Assembly (NCBI GenBank): GCA_900315815.1
Contig: ONAS01000015.1
Span: forward strand, 1-35,552
DNA from: an uncultured Eubacteriales bacterium
GTDB taxonomy: Bacteria > Bacillota > Clostridia > Oscillospirales > Acutalibacteraceae
Length of the DNA: 35,552 bases
Direction: 5' to 3'
Part shown: piece after piece, positions 17,887-27,626 of the stretch
Layout of the letters: each line of letters begins with the position of its first letter
Numbering within the stretch: the stretch's first letter is position 1
Notes under the pieces: model-generated
Database searches by the model: none
Told to the model about the DNA's origin: nothing
The model's input: only the letters and a program-made list of their open reading frames with translations
Program-made: the position numbers and the translations under genes

Positions 17887-19629
17887 ATGGAGAGAAACGG
17901 AAGATTGATCAATCACAAGTATAACGAATACCTCTTCACAACGCTGGCGATGAGCGGATGCGCGTCTATCGCCACGATCGTTGACAGGATCATCGTCGGA
18001 CACCTTCTGACCGCTAATGACCTGAACGCGACCAACCTGATCGGCCCGCTGATTTATGTGCTGAATATGATCTTCGGACTTTTCATATACGGCGGAAACA
18101 CGCTGGCTGTGACCTATAAGGGAAAACGCGATCAGAAGACGGCAAATAAATGCTTTACCATTTCCATCCTTGCAGGAGCCGTATTCATGGCGATCTTTGC
18201 ATTGATTGGTTTGGCTTTTCAGACGCCGCTGTCAAATTGGCTCTGTGTCGGCAAGGAGGAACTGCTTCAGCCCGTGTCGGATTATCTGATCCCCGTGCTG
18301 TTTCTGGGCGTTCCCATGATCCTGCTCAACGGCACCTCGGCGTTTGTCAGGGTAGACGGCTTGCGCAAGCTTGCCGTTGCCATACCCATCGTGTCCAATG
18401 TGCTGAATCTGACGCTGGATTATGTCTTTATGGGTGTTTGCAAATTCGGTATCGCGGGTGCGGGATGGGCGACGAACATCGGCTTTACAGCGACCCTGCT
18501 TCTGCTGATTCCGTATTTCCGCTCGTCAAAGCGTACCGTGTTCTTTACGCGCATCGGACTCAAGGATTTTCGTTTGATGTTCAACGCCTTCCATCTGGGC
18601 TTGGCGACCGCGCTGATGTATCTGTGTATGTTCATCAAGAATAATTTCCTCAACACGATCGTCCTGAGTACACTCGGCGCGGTAGGCGGTCAGGTACTCG
18701 CGGTATGCTCGTCGGTAATGAGCGTTGCCAATATCTTCTTTACCGGAACCGCTCAGACCATGCTCCCGATCAACGGAGCGCTGTACGGAGCGCAGGACTA
18801 CAACGGGATCCGAAGGCTGTTCAAGCGGTCCATGCTTGTTATGGAGATCATCTGCGTGGTGATCATGGCTGTATTCATGATATTCCCTCTGCAGACCGGC
18901 GCGGTCTTCAACGTGACCGGAGCGGATGCGCAGGAGCTTTTGCCCGGAGCTATCTTTATGTTTTCTCTTTGTGTTCCTCCCACAGGCGTCCTGTTCATCA
19001 TCCGATCGCATTATCAGTCGACAGGTCATCGCAACGCTGCGACCGTGCTCACTGTTCTGGAGGGGACCGTATTCTTTATTCCCGTGCTTTGGGCTTTGTC
19101 ACTGATCGATTCCAACGTCATTTGGCTGTCGCACGTGATTTCGATAATATTGGCGATCGCTGTCATGCTTTCGGCGATGAGCGTCATAGCAAAACGAAAG
19201 GGCAAGACCGCATTTCTGCTGCTGCCGAAGGAACCTGACGGTGACACCTATGATTTCAGCATCGAAAACAAGGTGGATGCGGCTGTTCAGGCCTCAGCCA
19301 AGGTGGTCGAATATTGCCGTGCCAAAGGGGTCGACGATAAAACAGCGACTATGATAGGCGTTTCAGTGGAGGAGCTGTGCGTCAATACGGCAAAATACGC
19401 TTCAAGCGCAAAATCGGATATGGTCGATATCTTCCTGAAGATAACGCCCGAAGCCGTTGTTCTCAAGGTGCGCGACAATGGAAAAATCTTCAACCCGACG
19501 GAGTATATTGATCATTCGGGCGAGATGATAACAGGTCTGGAATTGATCAGAACCATCAGCACCAAGATAGAGTATAACCGTGTTATCGGCTTCAACACCA
19601 CCATCGTAACGGTCAACCGAGCCGGATAA
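17887..19629 (+). CDS. MATE-family exporter fused to a C-terminal RsbW-like ATPase domain
   Basis: The start at 17887 (580 residues) is chosen because AAGGTGG lies five bases upstream, 10 bases after the NRPS stop; a TTG start at 17851 would overlap the NRPS. Residues about 10-440 form a typical MATE antiporter with roughly 12 membrane segments, including VDRIIVGHLL and the loop GIAGAGWATNIG. Residues about 455-580 are a soluble HATPase_c domain of the RsbW/SpoIIAB type: N-box EELCVNTAKYA, G1 box VRDNGKIFNP, G2-like MITGLELIRTIS. MATE pumps use ion gradients and normally end near 450 residues, so the added domain is unusual. Position in the operon suggests it exports the NRPS product; the ATPase domain may regulate the pump or phosphorylate a partner (inference). 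Confidence 0.85.
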   Translation: MERNGRLINHKYNEYLFTTLAMSGCASIATIVDRIIVGHLLTANDLNATNLIGPLIYVLNMIFGLFIYGGNTLAVTYKGKRDQKTANKCFTISILAGAVFMAIFALIGLAFQTPLSNWLCVGKEELLQPVSDYLIPVLFLGVPMILLNGTSAFVRVDGLRKLAVAIPIVSNVLNLTLDYVFMGVCKFGIAGAGWATNIGFTATLLLLIPYFRSSKRTVFFTRIGLKDFRLMFNAFHLGLATALMYLCMFIKNNFLNTIVLSTLGAVGGQVLAVCSSVMSVANIFFTGTAQTMLPINGALYGAQDYNGIRRLFKRSMLVMEIICVVIMAVFMIFPLQTGAVFNVTGADAQELLPGAIFMFSLCVPPTGVLFIIRSHYQSTGHRNAATVLTVLEGTVFFIPVLWALSLIDSNVIWLSHVISIILAIAVMLSAMSVIAKRKGKTAFLLLPKEPDGDTYDFSIENKVDAAVQASAKVVEYCRAKGVDDKTATMIGVSVEELCVNTAKYASSAKSDMVDIFLKITPEAVVLKVRDNGKIFNPTEYIDHSGEMITGLELIRTISTKIEYNRVIGFNTTIVTVNRAG

Positions 19630-19639
19630 CGGGTCTGAT

Positions 19640-19720
19640 ATGGAAACGAAGATGAGAGATGAATTCCAAAAAGGGAAACAAGAGGAAGAACGGATAAAGA
19701 AGAAAAGCAAAAACAAATAG
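19640..19720 (+). CDS. Possible 26-residue charged small protein
   Basis: An ATG ORF 10 bases after the exporter stop encodes METKMRDEFQKGKQ and then a tail rich in Glu and Lys. It ends just before the operon's hairpin. There is no good ribosome site, only GGGTCTGAT. It could be translated by reinitiation. The composition is simple enough for chance. Confidence 0.2.
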   Translation: METKMRDEFQKGKQEEERIKKKSKNK

Positions 19721-19727
19721 ATTAAAG

Positions 19728-19767
19728 ATTATAGGCAGGGAGCCAAATAAAGCTCCCTGCCTATAAT
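19728..19767 (+). terminator. 16-bp perfect hairpin at the end of the NRPS operon
   Basis: ATTATAGGCAGGGAGC and GCTCCCTGCCTATAAT enclose an 8-base loop. The stem is strong, but the plus strand lacks a T run after it. It is the only strong candidate for the operon end and may also act as a 3' stabiliser. Confidence 0.55.
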
Positions 19768-20036
19768 GCTATGTAAAACGACAGAAAGCAAAGGATCCGA
19801 AACAGTCGCATGGGATGACGATTTCAGATATATTACATTTGCAGGACAAATCATTTTTTAAGAAGTTTCAGATGAATGACTCTCATTTCACTGATCAGAT
19901 AGCTGCATTCGTTTAAGACAACGGCGCCGCTGCGGTTCCGGGAACGGTATACACATCGTAATGGGAACGCCGTTGATCGGCAGTTCTGCTTTTTCCCGAT
20001 CGGTTCGGAGAGGTGGTTTTTGGACTAAAGGCATTA
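19768..20036. other. Intergenic spacer between convergent genes, no gene seen
   Basis: Together with the flanking hairpins about 430 bases are free of genes. The 12-base word GCGGTTCCGGGA occurs at 19932 and again at 20114. A loose inverted repeat GATCGG...CCGATC lies near 19976-20001. I see no ORF with a ribosome site and no RNA gene. Confidence 0.6.
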
Positions 20037-20071
20037 CGAAAAACGCCGCCGTGAATACTCACAGCGGCGTT
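20037..20071 (-). terminator. Rho-independent terminator of the 2385-residue protein gene
   Basis: AACGCCGC (20042-20049) pairs with GCGGCGTT (20064-20071), with an inner GTGA/TCAC extension. On the minus strand the stem runs into GTTTTTCG. It lies about 80 bases beyond the stop at 20151. Confidence 0.75.
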
Positions 20072-20150
20072 GATCATAATAATACGTTATCGGTTTTCCG
20101 ATGTTTTTGGTCAGCGGTTCCGGGAGCCGCTGCCGAACAGCGGTCTTCTG

Positions 20151-23100
20151 TTACAGATGCGCGATGATGCCGACCAGATAACGCTGGATATACGTTGCGT
20201 CGAGGATCGTCACGTCGCCGTCGCCGTCGGCGTCTGCCTGCTTCAACGCCTCATCGCCGAGTTTTTCCAGATCGACAAGGAAACGCTGGATCATCGTAGC
20301 GTCGATGATGGTGACGTCGCCGTCAAGGTCGGCGTCGCCTTTTTCCGGCTTTCCGACAGTGATCTCAACGGTTTTTCTGATTTCTCCGCACGTGACGGTG
20401 ACCGTTGCTTTTCCGGTCTTGACGCCGATCATCATACCGTTCTCATCGATTTTCAGGATACCGGTATCGGAAGACGCGTAGCTGAATTCGGCGGTTGCGG
20501 ATGCGGTTTCGGGCATGACGCGCGGCATGATGAAGCGTGTGGATCCCAGCGGGACTTCAACTTCCTCCAGGGTGATATCCTTTACTTCGTCGGGAACGGG
20601 CTTGACCATCTGACCGATGCCCAGCTCATCAAGGAAACGATAGCGGTCCTCACCCTTGATCTCTTTCCAGCCGACGCCGTCCTTCGGTGTGATCGCCACC
20701 TTCAGGTTTGCGGAGGATGTTCCGTATTTGTCATAAATCGCGGCGGGAATATCATCGCTGACAAAGCTGAGTGTCACGCTCTCACCGACACCGATCGCGG
20801 GGATAGCGACGCCGCCGAAGTTGCGGTAGAACGGATCATCATGCGCGACCTTGTCATTCATGACGTCCGCCTGTGCGGCGATATCATTGTGGACAAAGTT
20901 CAGTTCGCCGCCGCCCGGATACAGCTTGTTTCCGTAGTTGTATATCGTTGCACAAACATGATAGTTAGTGGTATCGTCGTCCTCTGTCAGGTGCTGTACG
21001 GGCTTGGCATGGGCGACACGGATCACCAGATCGGGATCGCTTTTGAAAGAGAGAGATTCGGACTTGAACATGGACTTGCCGTCCTCAAAGATCTCATACC
21101 ACAGCGAGATCTTGTTCGCTTCAACGCCTTCGGGTACGGTGAATTTGAACGATGCTGTCTTTTCATCCTCGGCGCACCAGATCGGATAATCAACAGAACC
21201 GATCTCGCCGATCGCACCCGAGCCGAACAGCTTGAGCGAAACGTCACGGCCGGTGCTGAATCCGTCGTTGGTCGCTTTTGCGGTCACATCAACAACATCG
21301 CCGGGGTTGGGCGTCAGATCGCTGACCTCAAGCGCATTGGAAAAATCGTCCACCGAATAGCTCGAGCCGATATTGAATTCGCTGACAACAAAGCGGTTGT
21401 TGACGGCGGTAATGGTATCGCCGTACTCTTCGGTACCGTAATCAAGGTCGTAGGAGTTGTAGGCGGAGATCAGCCGATCCGGACCGAAGATCAGTGCGTC
21501 GAAGTTGCTCTTGTAAAGACCGGTCGACGGATCATTCATCGAACCTCCGCTGGTCAGCTGAGCCTTATTGCCCCAAGTACCGTGCAGGATGGATATCTTA
21601 CCGGGCAGTGCAGACATAACAGGCTGATCACCGTCATATCTGACCTGACCGTTCTCATCTACGACAGCGGTCTCATCGAAATATTCGATGCTGTTCTCGT
21701 CAAAGATCAGCTGGCGTCCCCAGATCTGCTGCTGATTGCCCTGTGAGAGCGTCCACAGCGCGAAGATGGTTCCGTCGCCGGGATAAACCTTGAAGTCGCT
21801 GCCGGTGGTATGATCGTTATCGTTGGTGATGAACTGAGGATTCATCTGATCGCCGGAGAGCTGATTGCCGTTGTGTTGATACTGGATGTAGAGGTTTTCG
21901 ATATTCTGATAGCCGTATCTGCCGTTGCACTTGAAGAACAGCAGAGTGTTCGTCACGCCGCCGTAGTTGACCTGTGCAAACTGAGGATTGGCGGTGACGC
22001 GGTCTTCGTCGGCGATCATGATCGAGGAGGCTTGTACCGGCTTTTCCCCTTCGTCGGAATAACGGTTGAGGTACATCAGGTTCTGTGTGCCGTAATCGGC
22101 ATTGTTGTACTCTGTGTCGGTGAGAGGGGTCTCAAGGATCAGCGAGTTCTCTTCGGCACAGATATAGGAGAGCAGGAACCCGCCGTCATATGCAGAAACA
22201 TCAAAGCCGGTCACGGTATTTCCGTTGGTATCGACTCTTTCGGGAGGGGTGAACGCGCGATTGTCTGCACTCATATCCAGCGTGCAGGAGTACAGACTGA
22301 CGGGACAGTCGTTCCACTCGGCGAGGGTAGACTGATCCGTCATGCCGGTGCTGTCAAGACCCTCAAATACGATGTGAGCCTTTTTGGAATCGGCATTATA
22401 CACGCCCTTGACTTGATTGGGAACGGTATGCTGCGGCAGATCGAGGACATGATAGTCTTCAAACTGCTCGGTCTCTTTGTCAAAGGTCATAGCGGCGAGT
22501 TTCATGGAGTTGAGCGCGTCGTCGGTGTTTTCACCCAGATAGTCGTCCGCGGTGCTTGCCACCCATACCATCAAGAGTTTATCGCCGCAGTCGATGAGGT
22601 CGACGTTGGTAACAAGGTCGGAGCAGTCCGCCAGCTTCTGTGATTCTTCTGCATTTGCCGAGAAACGGTTTGCCATAGCGTTGACGGGACTGCCGTTATT
22701 CGTGATGGTCTTGTTTTTCTCGTCATAGGTGTAGGTATGGAGGACAAACTTGTTGTCATTGTCGCTCATCATGGTTGCGATCAGGTATCTGGTATCGGAG
22801 ATGCGGGCGATGACCGGCTGCGACTGGGCGGAGTTTTCCTCTGCGTACAGCTCGTTGATCGCCTGAGCGGCGCCTGTTTCGGCGATATCAACGCCGTTGT
22901 TGATGTTCGTATCACGCTGCTCCGATGCTTCGGCGAGCTTCATATCGCACAGCTTGGTATCCATCAGACTTTTGCTCTTTTCGTTCAAAAGGTTCTGCGC
23001 GACGGAAGCGACGTCTTTTGATGAATCCAGCAGCGTCCAATCGTGGATATTCCACGTCTGATCGACCTTAAAGAATATCAGCTGGGCAAAGATGCCGCCG

Positions 23101-26100
23101 GAGAGCGAAAGCGTCATCTTGCCGTCGCTCAGTCCGTCGAGTTCGCTGATCAGATCGACATCCATATGACCGCCGATCGCCGCCAGTCCGTCGAAGCCGA
23201 CGCCCAGACCTACTTCGATTTTAAAGTCCTGTGTAAAGCGTCCGTGCGTATCGGAATTGTTGCTGTTGCTCACCGTATCGCTCGTCCAATAGCCGGGGGT
23301 ATCGCTGCTCGGCGTATTGACGATATAGCCGACGTTATCGGCAGAGATCTCAAAGTAGGCAAAGCACGGGATACCGACAATGGAGAACGGGATAGACACT
23401 TTGACGCCCAGCTTGCCGCCGATGACAAATACGCTTTCGGTATAGTGGCGGTCGCCGTTATCGGCTTTATAGTATTCGAGCTGATAGGTAAAGGAGATGG
23501 TGACGGATATCGAGACGCTGGTATGCATGTTCTGGATCATCTCGCCGGGGGATTTTGTCAGCGTATCGGACAGCGATTTCCACTGCTCCTTCAAGCTGGC
23601 GATATCCCATTTGGAGGTGCCGTCAGTCGACATGGTGCGTCCGATCTCCAGCTGAATGCCGATCTCCAGCGTATACAGATCCTTGCCGGTATCCTTATCT
23701 TTCTGACCGGTCGCGGAGTCGCTGTAGCTCGGCAGGAAGCCGAAGAGCGAGACCATCGGGCTGAGCGGTCCGATGCCGGGCGCTTCGGGGACCTTTCCGT
23801 ATTTTGCGCCGGTAGCGGCGAGATCGCCGTCATTGTCGGGATCCTCGTCGTAGTAGCCGATGTCGGGCATATAGCTGACTGACGTCTCGATATTGGCATT
23901 CTGGAATTGATAGCCGACCTCAAATTTTCCGTAGTATGTCAGCACCTCGTCGGCAGAGCTGCTATAGCTGCGGTTGTAGAATTCGACAAACAGCCGGTCG
24001 CCCTGTTTTGCATCCTCTGCGACGACGCTGTTGAGCACCGCGTAGGAATTTCCGTCGTCGACGCTGACGTCCGTTGTTTTGCGGAGCATACCGTTCTCGC
24101 CGACAAAGCTCCACTTGGTGAGGTTGACTTTTTTATCCACGTTGCGGGCGTCAAAGTCCACTTTAAAAGTGACCGTGCGCGCGTTGACCAGCGTGATCGT
24201 ATCGCCGTAGGTACCGGTATCCTTGCTGGTCGCGACGACGCGGGTGGGGATGACGCCGAGGTTCGACGAGGAGTCGATCGTGATGTCGACGCCGATCGAA
24301 TCACCTGTCACGATTGTCTGCAAAAGTACGTCGGCGATATAGAAGTTGCCGTTGTACAGCACCAGCGCGCGGTGGGTCTCGTCGATACTGTGAACTACCA
24401 TGGCGGCGTTATCGGAGAGCATCGTTATCTTGGCGTCGGCGGGATTATCATCGGTGGTGTTTTCCTTGAAGGTGAAGTTGCCGCCGTCGTCTGCTTTTGC
24501 GACATAGCCGTCCATATAGATGATCGCGCCTGCGGCGGGAACCGTGATGGTCGTATTCGCGGTAGCGGGATGCAGGATAGAGCCCTGCGGCATACTGATG
24601 CTGCCGTGTACCGGAATACTGACAAGACTGTAGTCGAGCGTCCTTTGCCTGAAGGTCAGCGAGATCGTATTATCCAGCACCGAGAAGGGGTTCTGAACAA
24701 TATAGTAGAAGCTGTTGCCCCGATAGGTGACCTCCTGATGGGTGGCGGCGTCGGTATAGGTCCACTCGGCGTAGTAGCCGTTAGCGGGCGTCGCGGTAAA
24801 GTCGAGGCGTTCGCCCGCGGCGTATTGGTCAAAGCTCTTGTCAAGGGTAGACGCAGCGTCTTTGCCCTCGATGTAATAGCCGGTGACGATGGTCTTGCTC
24901 CCGTCCGAAGAGGCGTACTTCGTCCCCTTGCCCGTAAAGTCGCCGCAGTCGGGATTGGTGACCATCAGGCGGGTCTCGACCGTCTGATCGATGATATAGG
25001 GTGAAACAGAGAAGTACCGATCCGACAATGTGACCGGGATCGTATTCGTTCCGGTGGAAGTCTTGTACCACTGAGCGGATGCCAGATCGGATTCCACATC
25101 GGCAAAGCGGTATTCATACGCGACGGAATTATTCACGCCCGCTTCGCCGGGAGTATAGGTGAAACGGATCGTATCGCCGCTGCAGTAATAGGGGCGGGAG
25201 CTGTCATAGTCCCATGTCACGGTGCCGTAATCTCTGCCGCCCACGGTAAAGGTGCCCCTGTGGTTATCGTTATCGGCGACGAACTTCACGCCGGTTTTTG
25301 TGTCCTCATAGCTCTGGACGGTCAGGTTCACCTGATCATAGGTGTATTCCGGCTTGATGGTCAGATTGTTGTTCTTATCGAGATAATTGCCATAGGTGCT
25401 GAGGAAGGAGGGATCGAAGCAGACGTTGCCGCCGCTGATGGGGATCACGTCGGAATAATTTCCGTCTCCGCCCTTCAGCCGGATGCCGACAAGCGTGGCA
25501 GAGCCGTACTTCTGGTCGATGCTTCCCTTGATGGTGACGGTATCGTAGCGGTAGAAGTCCGCGCTCGTCGTATAGTTGGCGCTTGCGCTGTTGGGGTCGG
25601 TGAACTGAACGTTCGTGACGACATGCTCGTCCGCGAGCGATCCGTTCTCAAATATCTTGATCGGATCGGGGTCGACGATATTCAGGTGGTATTTGACCAG
25701 ATCCAGACGCATTGCGCAGTCCTTGTTGCCTGCGTAGTTATGGAATCTCACGGTCGCGGTACCGCCGCAGCGGCCTTTGCGCAGGACCAGATACACATAA
25801 CAGCTCTTGGATGTATCCGGTGTAAAATCATATGTTTTATGATCTTTCGTATAGTCGCCGAGATCCCATACTTTTCCTCTGTTAGAGGGGAGGGTATCCA
25901 TCCAATCGCAGTTGCGGTCGCCGTCGTCAAGGGGATTGGTATTGTTAAAGACAACCGCGCCGTAATCCCATACGCAGGAGCCAAACATGGAATCTTCGCA
26001 GACATGGACATTTTTGATACCGGTCATATCGAGCTTTGCGTACGACATAGCATCGATAGCGGAGCAGGTCGCCTTACCCTGCGACCATGCGAGCGTGAGC

Positions 26101-27308
26101 TTATTATCTTTGTAAGAATAGGTAGCGTATTCTTTCCATGAGCCGTTGATTGACGATTCTTTGTGGAATTTGCTCAGATCGACGAATTCACAGTCGCGGT
26201 AGCTGCTGGATTTGAAGGTCCCGTCGGAAACGGCAAAGGTGCTTTCGCCGCCGGTGGGGGCGAGGTCGGTATCCTTATTAAAGGTGACGGTAGCGGTATC
26301 CTTTTTGATGCTGATATTGCCGGAGGGATCGCTCAGCTCTACGCTGAACCGCTCGCCGTCGGAGGCGCCGTCAAGCAGGGTGACCGGTACCTTGAGCTGG
26401 CTGACGTTCGGCATGAAGCGCAGATCCTCGGCGACGGCGATGTAATCCTCGTCCGCTTTGGCGGTATCGGATTTTGTGGTCAGTCTGAAGGAATCATAGC
26501 CGCCGAGATTGCCCTTACGGGTCACGGTCACATACGCCTCGGCGTCATCGGGATTGACGGAGGTCGACGCGATCTCAACGGTCGCCTTTGGTTTTTCTCT
26601 GGTTTCCTTGATGGTATAGATGCCGGAGGTCGCCGGTGTGATAGCGCAGTTCTCGGGCTGTGAGAGCGTCAGCATGAATTCAAGATCGTCGGTAACCTCG
26701 TCTGTTTGATAGGTTTCGATATAGACGGTCTTTCTGTTCTCGCCGTCCGCAAAGCTGAGGACGGTCTCGCTGGACTTCGGCATACTTTCGCTGGAGAGAT
26801 CGTTGATCTCGGACGCATCTTTCAGCGCCTCAGCCTCGTCGTCCTGCGTCATCAGGACGGTTCTCTGCGTTTCCTGACGGGCGATATACGGAAGTCCGGT
26901 GTTGTAGTAGTATAGCTTTTTGCTGCCCTCGACGCCCTCGTCCGACAGCTTATTGCTGAGATACATCCGATACGCCTCACCGTAGCCGGCGGTCATATCG
27001 ATGGTGCTAAGCTTGATGCTCGCCTTGCCCTTTGTACCGCCTATACGGAAGATATCGATGGCATAAATCATGCCCATACTCAGCTCGCCGGATGTTTCGG
27101 CAAGCATCATCCCGCCGTTCGGATACTGAACGGAACGCTCCTTGCTGTAAGACAGATAGGTCTTTTCCAATTCTCTGAGATCCGCAAAGCGGGTGTATTC
27201 CCTGACGCCGGACGCTGTCGTCTGGACAGCGCGTGCGCTCACGACGATACCGGTCAGCATTGTCAGACACAGAATCAGAGAAAGCGTGGTTTTGAATATC
27301 TTCTTCAT
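20151..27308 (-). CDS. Giant secreted dockerin protein with Calx-beta-like, CARDB-like and Ig-like domains
   Basis: The 2385-residue product starts after a strong AGGAGG site. Residues 1-27 are a signal peptide (MKKIFKTTLSLILCL..., cleavage after ARA). Calx-beta-like segments lie at about 180-345 (KATVEIAST...DEDY). A long beta-rich middle has no recognised domain, and about 1480-1980 reads like a blade-forming repeat region. CARDB-like Ig domains at about 1993-2200 (DLTPNPGDVVDVTAKATNDG) are followed by a Big_2-type Ig domain at about 2241-2320 (SYASSDTGILKIDENG). Two dockerin repeats at 2324-2385 (DADLDGDVTIIDATMIQRFL, DADGDGDVTILDATYIQRYL) end the protein. It is likely a cell-surface or cellulosome-like component for adhesion or carbohydrate contact. 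No enzyme active site was recognised. Its promoter spacer carries an inverted repeat. Confidence 0.9.
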   Translation of the reverse strand: MKKIFKTTLSLILCLTMLTGIVVSARAVQTTASGVREYTRFADLRELEKTYLSYSKERSVQYPNGGMMLAETSGELSMGMIYAIDIFRIGGTKGKASIKLSTIDMTAGYGEAYRMYLSNKLSDEGVEGSKKLYYYNTGLPYIARQETQRTVLMTQDDEAEALKDASEINDLSSESMPKSSETVLSFADGENRKTVYIETYQTDEVTDDLEFMLTLSQPENCAITPATSGIYTIKETREKPKATVEIASTSVNPDDAEAYVTVTRKGNLGGYDSFRLTTKSDTAKADEDYIAVAEDLRFMPNVSQLKVPVTLLDGASDGERFSVELSDPSGNISIKKDTATVTFNKDTDLAPTGGESTFAVSDGTFKSSSYRDCEFVDLSKFHKESSINGSWKEYATYSYKDNKLTLAWSQGKATCSAIDAMSYAKLDMTGIKNVHVCEDSMFGSCVWDYGAVVFNNTNPLDDGDRNCDWMDTLPSNRGKVWDLGDYTKDHKTYDFTPDTSKSCYVYLVLRKGRCGGTATVRFHNYAGNKDCAMRLDLVKYHLNIVDPDPIKIFENGSLADEHVVTNVQFTDPNSASANYTTSADFYRYDTVTIKGSIDQKYGSATLVGIRLKGGDGNYSDVIPISGGNVCFDPSFLSTYGNYLDKNNNLTIKPEYTYDQVNLTVQSYEDTKTGVKFVADNDNHRGTFTVGGRDYGTVTWDYDSSRPYYCSGDTIRFTYTPGEAGVNNSVAYEYRFADVESDLASAQWYKTSTGTNTIPVTLSDRYFSVSPYIIDQTVETRLMVTNPDCGDFTGKGTKYASSDGSKTIVTGYYIEGKDAASTLDKSFDQYAAGERLDFTATPANGYYAEWTYTDAATHQEVTYRGNSFYYIVQNPFSVLDNTISLTFRQRTLDYSLVSIPVHGSISMPQGSILHPATANTTITVPAAGAIIYMDGYVAKADDGGNFTFKENTTDDNPADAKITMLSDNAAMVVHSIDETHRALVLYNGNFYIADVLLQTIVTGDSIGVDITIDSSSNLGVIPTRVVATSKDTGTYGDTITLVNARTVTFKVDFDARNVDKKVNLTKWSFVGENGMLRKTTDVSVDDGNSYAVLNSVVAEDAKQGDRLFVEFYNRSYSSSADEVLTYYGKFEVGYQFQNANIETSVSYMPDIGYYDEDPDNDGDLAATGAKYGKVPEAPGIGPLSPMVSLFGFLPSYSDSATGQKDKDTGKDLYTLEIGIQLEIGRTMSTDGTSKWDIASLKEQWKSLSDTLTKSPGEMIQNMHTSVSISVTISFTYQLEYYKADNGDRHYTESVFVIGGKLGVKVSIPFSIVGIPCFAYFEISADNVGYIVNTPSSDTPGYWTSDTVSNSNNSDTHGRFTQDFKIEVGLGVGFDGLAAIGGHMDVDLISELDGLSDGKMTLSLSGGIFAQLIFFKVDQTWNIHDWTLLDSSKDVASVAQNLLNEKSKSLMDTKLCDMKLAEASEQRDTNINNGVDIAETGAAQAINELYAEENSAQSQPVIARISDTRYLIATMMSDNDNKFVLHTYTYDEKNKTITNNGSPVNAMANRFSANAEESQKLADCSDLVTNVDLIDCGDKLLMVWVASTADDYLGENTDDALNSMKLAAMTFDKETEQFEDYHVLDLPQHTVPNQVKGVYNADSKKAHIVFEGLDSTGMTDQSTLAEWNDCPVSLYSCTLDMSADNRAFTPPERVDTNGNTVTGFDVSAYDGGFLLSYICAEENSLILETPLTDTEYNNADYGTQNLMYLNRYSDEGEKPVQASSIMIADEDRVTANPQFAQVNYGGVTNTLLFFKCNGRYGYQNIENLYIQYQHNGNQLSGDQMNPQFITNDNDHTTGSDFKVYPGDGTIFALWTLSQGNQQQIWGRQLIFDENSIEYFDETAVVDENGQVRYDGDQPVMSALPGKISILHGTWGNKAQLTSGGSMNDPSTGLYKSNFDALIFGPDRLISAYNSYDLDYGTEEYGDTITAVNNRFVVSEFNIGSSYSVDDFSNALEVSDLTPNPGDVVDVTAKATNDGFSTGRDVSLKLFGSGAIGEIGSVDYPIWCAEDEKTASFKFTVPEGVEANKISLWYEIFEDGKSMFKSESLSFKSDPDLVIRVAHAKPVQHLTEDDDTTNYHVCATIYNYGNKLYPGGGELNFVHNDIAAQADVMNDKVAHDDPFYRNFGGVAIPAIGVGESVTLSFVSDDIPAAIYDKYGTSSANLKVAITPKDGVGWKEIKGEDRYRFLDELGIGQMVKPVPDEVKDITLEEVEVPLGSTRFIMPRVMPETASATAEFSYASSDTGILKIDENGMMIGVKTGKATVTVTCGEIRKTVEITVGKPEKGDADLDGDVTIIDATMIQRFLVDLEKLGDEALKQADADGDGDVTILDATYIQRYLVGIIAHL

Positions 27309-27349
27309 GTTCTGTTCCTCCTTGAAAGATTTTGTGTATATGCACTAAT

Positions 27350-27378
27350 ATTTTATACTATTACTGTATAATAGTCAA
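27350..27378 (-). promoter_or_regulatory. Promoter of the giant dockerin gene with operator-like inverted repeat
   Basis: On the minus strand, TTGACT (27373-27378), 17 bases and TAAAAT (27350-27355) form a good promoter. The spacer holds the inverted repeat ACTATTA-CTGTA-TAATAGT (plus-strand reading, 27357-27375), which overlaps both boxes. Placement is right for a repressor. The core TACTGTA loosely resembles BlaI/MecI half sites (TACA/TGTA), and a BlaI-like gene lies 430 bases away. Control by that protein is inference. Confidence 0.5.
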
Positions 27379-27624
27379 TAAAAATGTCAAAAAATCGCAA
27401 TCGTATGTTGAGATAGAGGGTATCACGGAAGAAACCTCCAATAACACGTTTTTCATTCTTTTGATCGTTTTACTCAGTACGCTGTGCGGGCAGGCGAAGT
27501 TCAGGCGCATGAAGCCCTCGCCGCTCTTGCCGAAGGCGGAGCCTTTATGCAGGCGCACGTGCGCTTTTTTCAAGTGCAGATCATACAGCTCGTTGTCACA
27601 GTGTCCGAGCCTGCGGCAAGTGTT
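27361..27624 (-). pseudogene. C-terminal remnant of a MalY/PatB-type C-S lyase
   Basis: On the minus strand, bases 27624 to about 27430 read CRRLGHCDNELYDLHLKKAH, then VRLHKGSAFGKSGEGFMRLN and FACPHSVLSKTIKRMKN. This is the characteristic end of PatB/MalY pyridoxal-phosphate cystathionine beta-lyases (GxMFGxxGxGFMRLNxACPRSxLxxAxxR). Only the last 60-70 residues exist; the large domain with the catalytic Lys is absent. Upstream it runs directly into a remnant on the opposite strand. Confidence 0.7.
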
Positions 27625-27626
27625 TT

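Noticed and set aside
20070-21746. Long plus-strand open frame (558 residues)
   Set aside because: It lies wholly antisense to the dockerin/Ig end of the giant protein, whose domains are clear. It has no ribosome site and a low-complexity Val/Asp/Ile-rich product.
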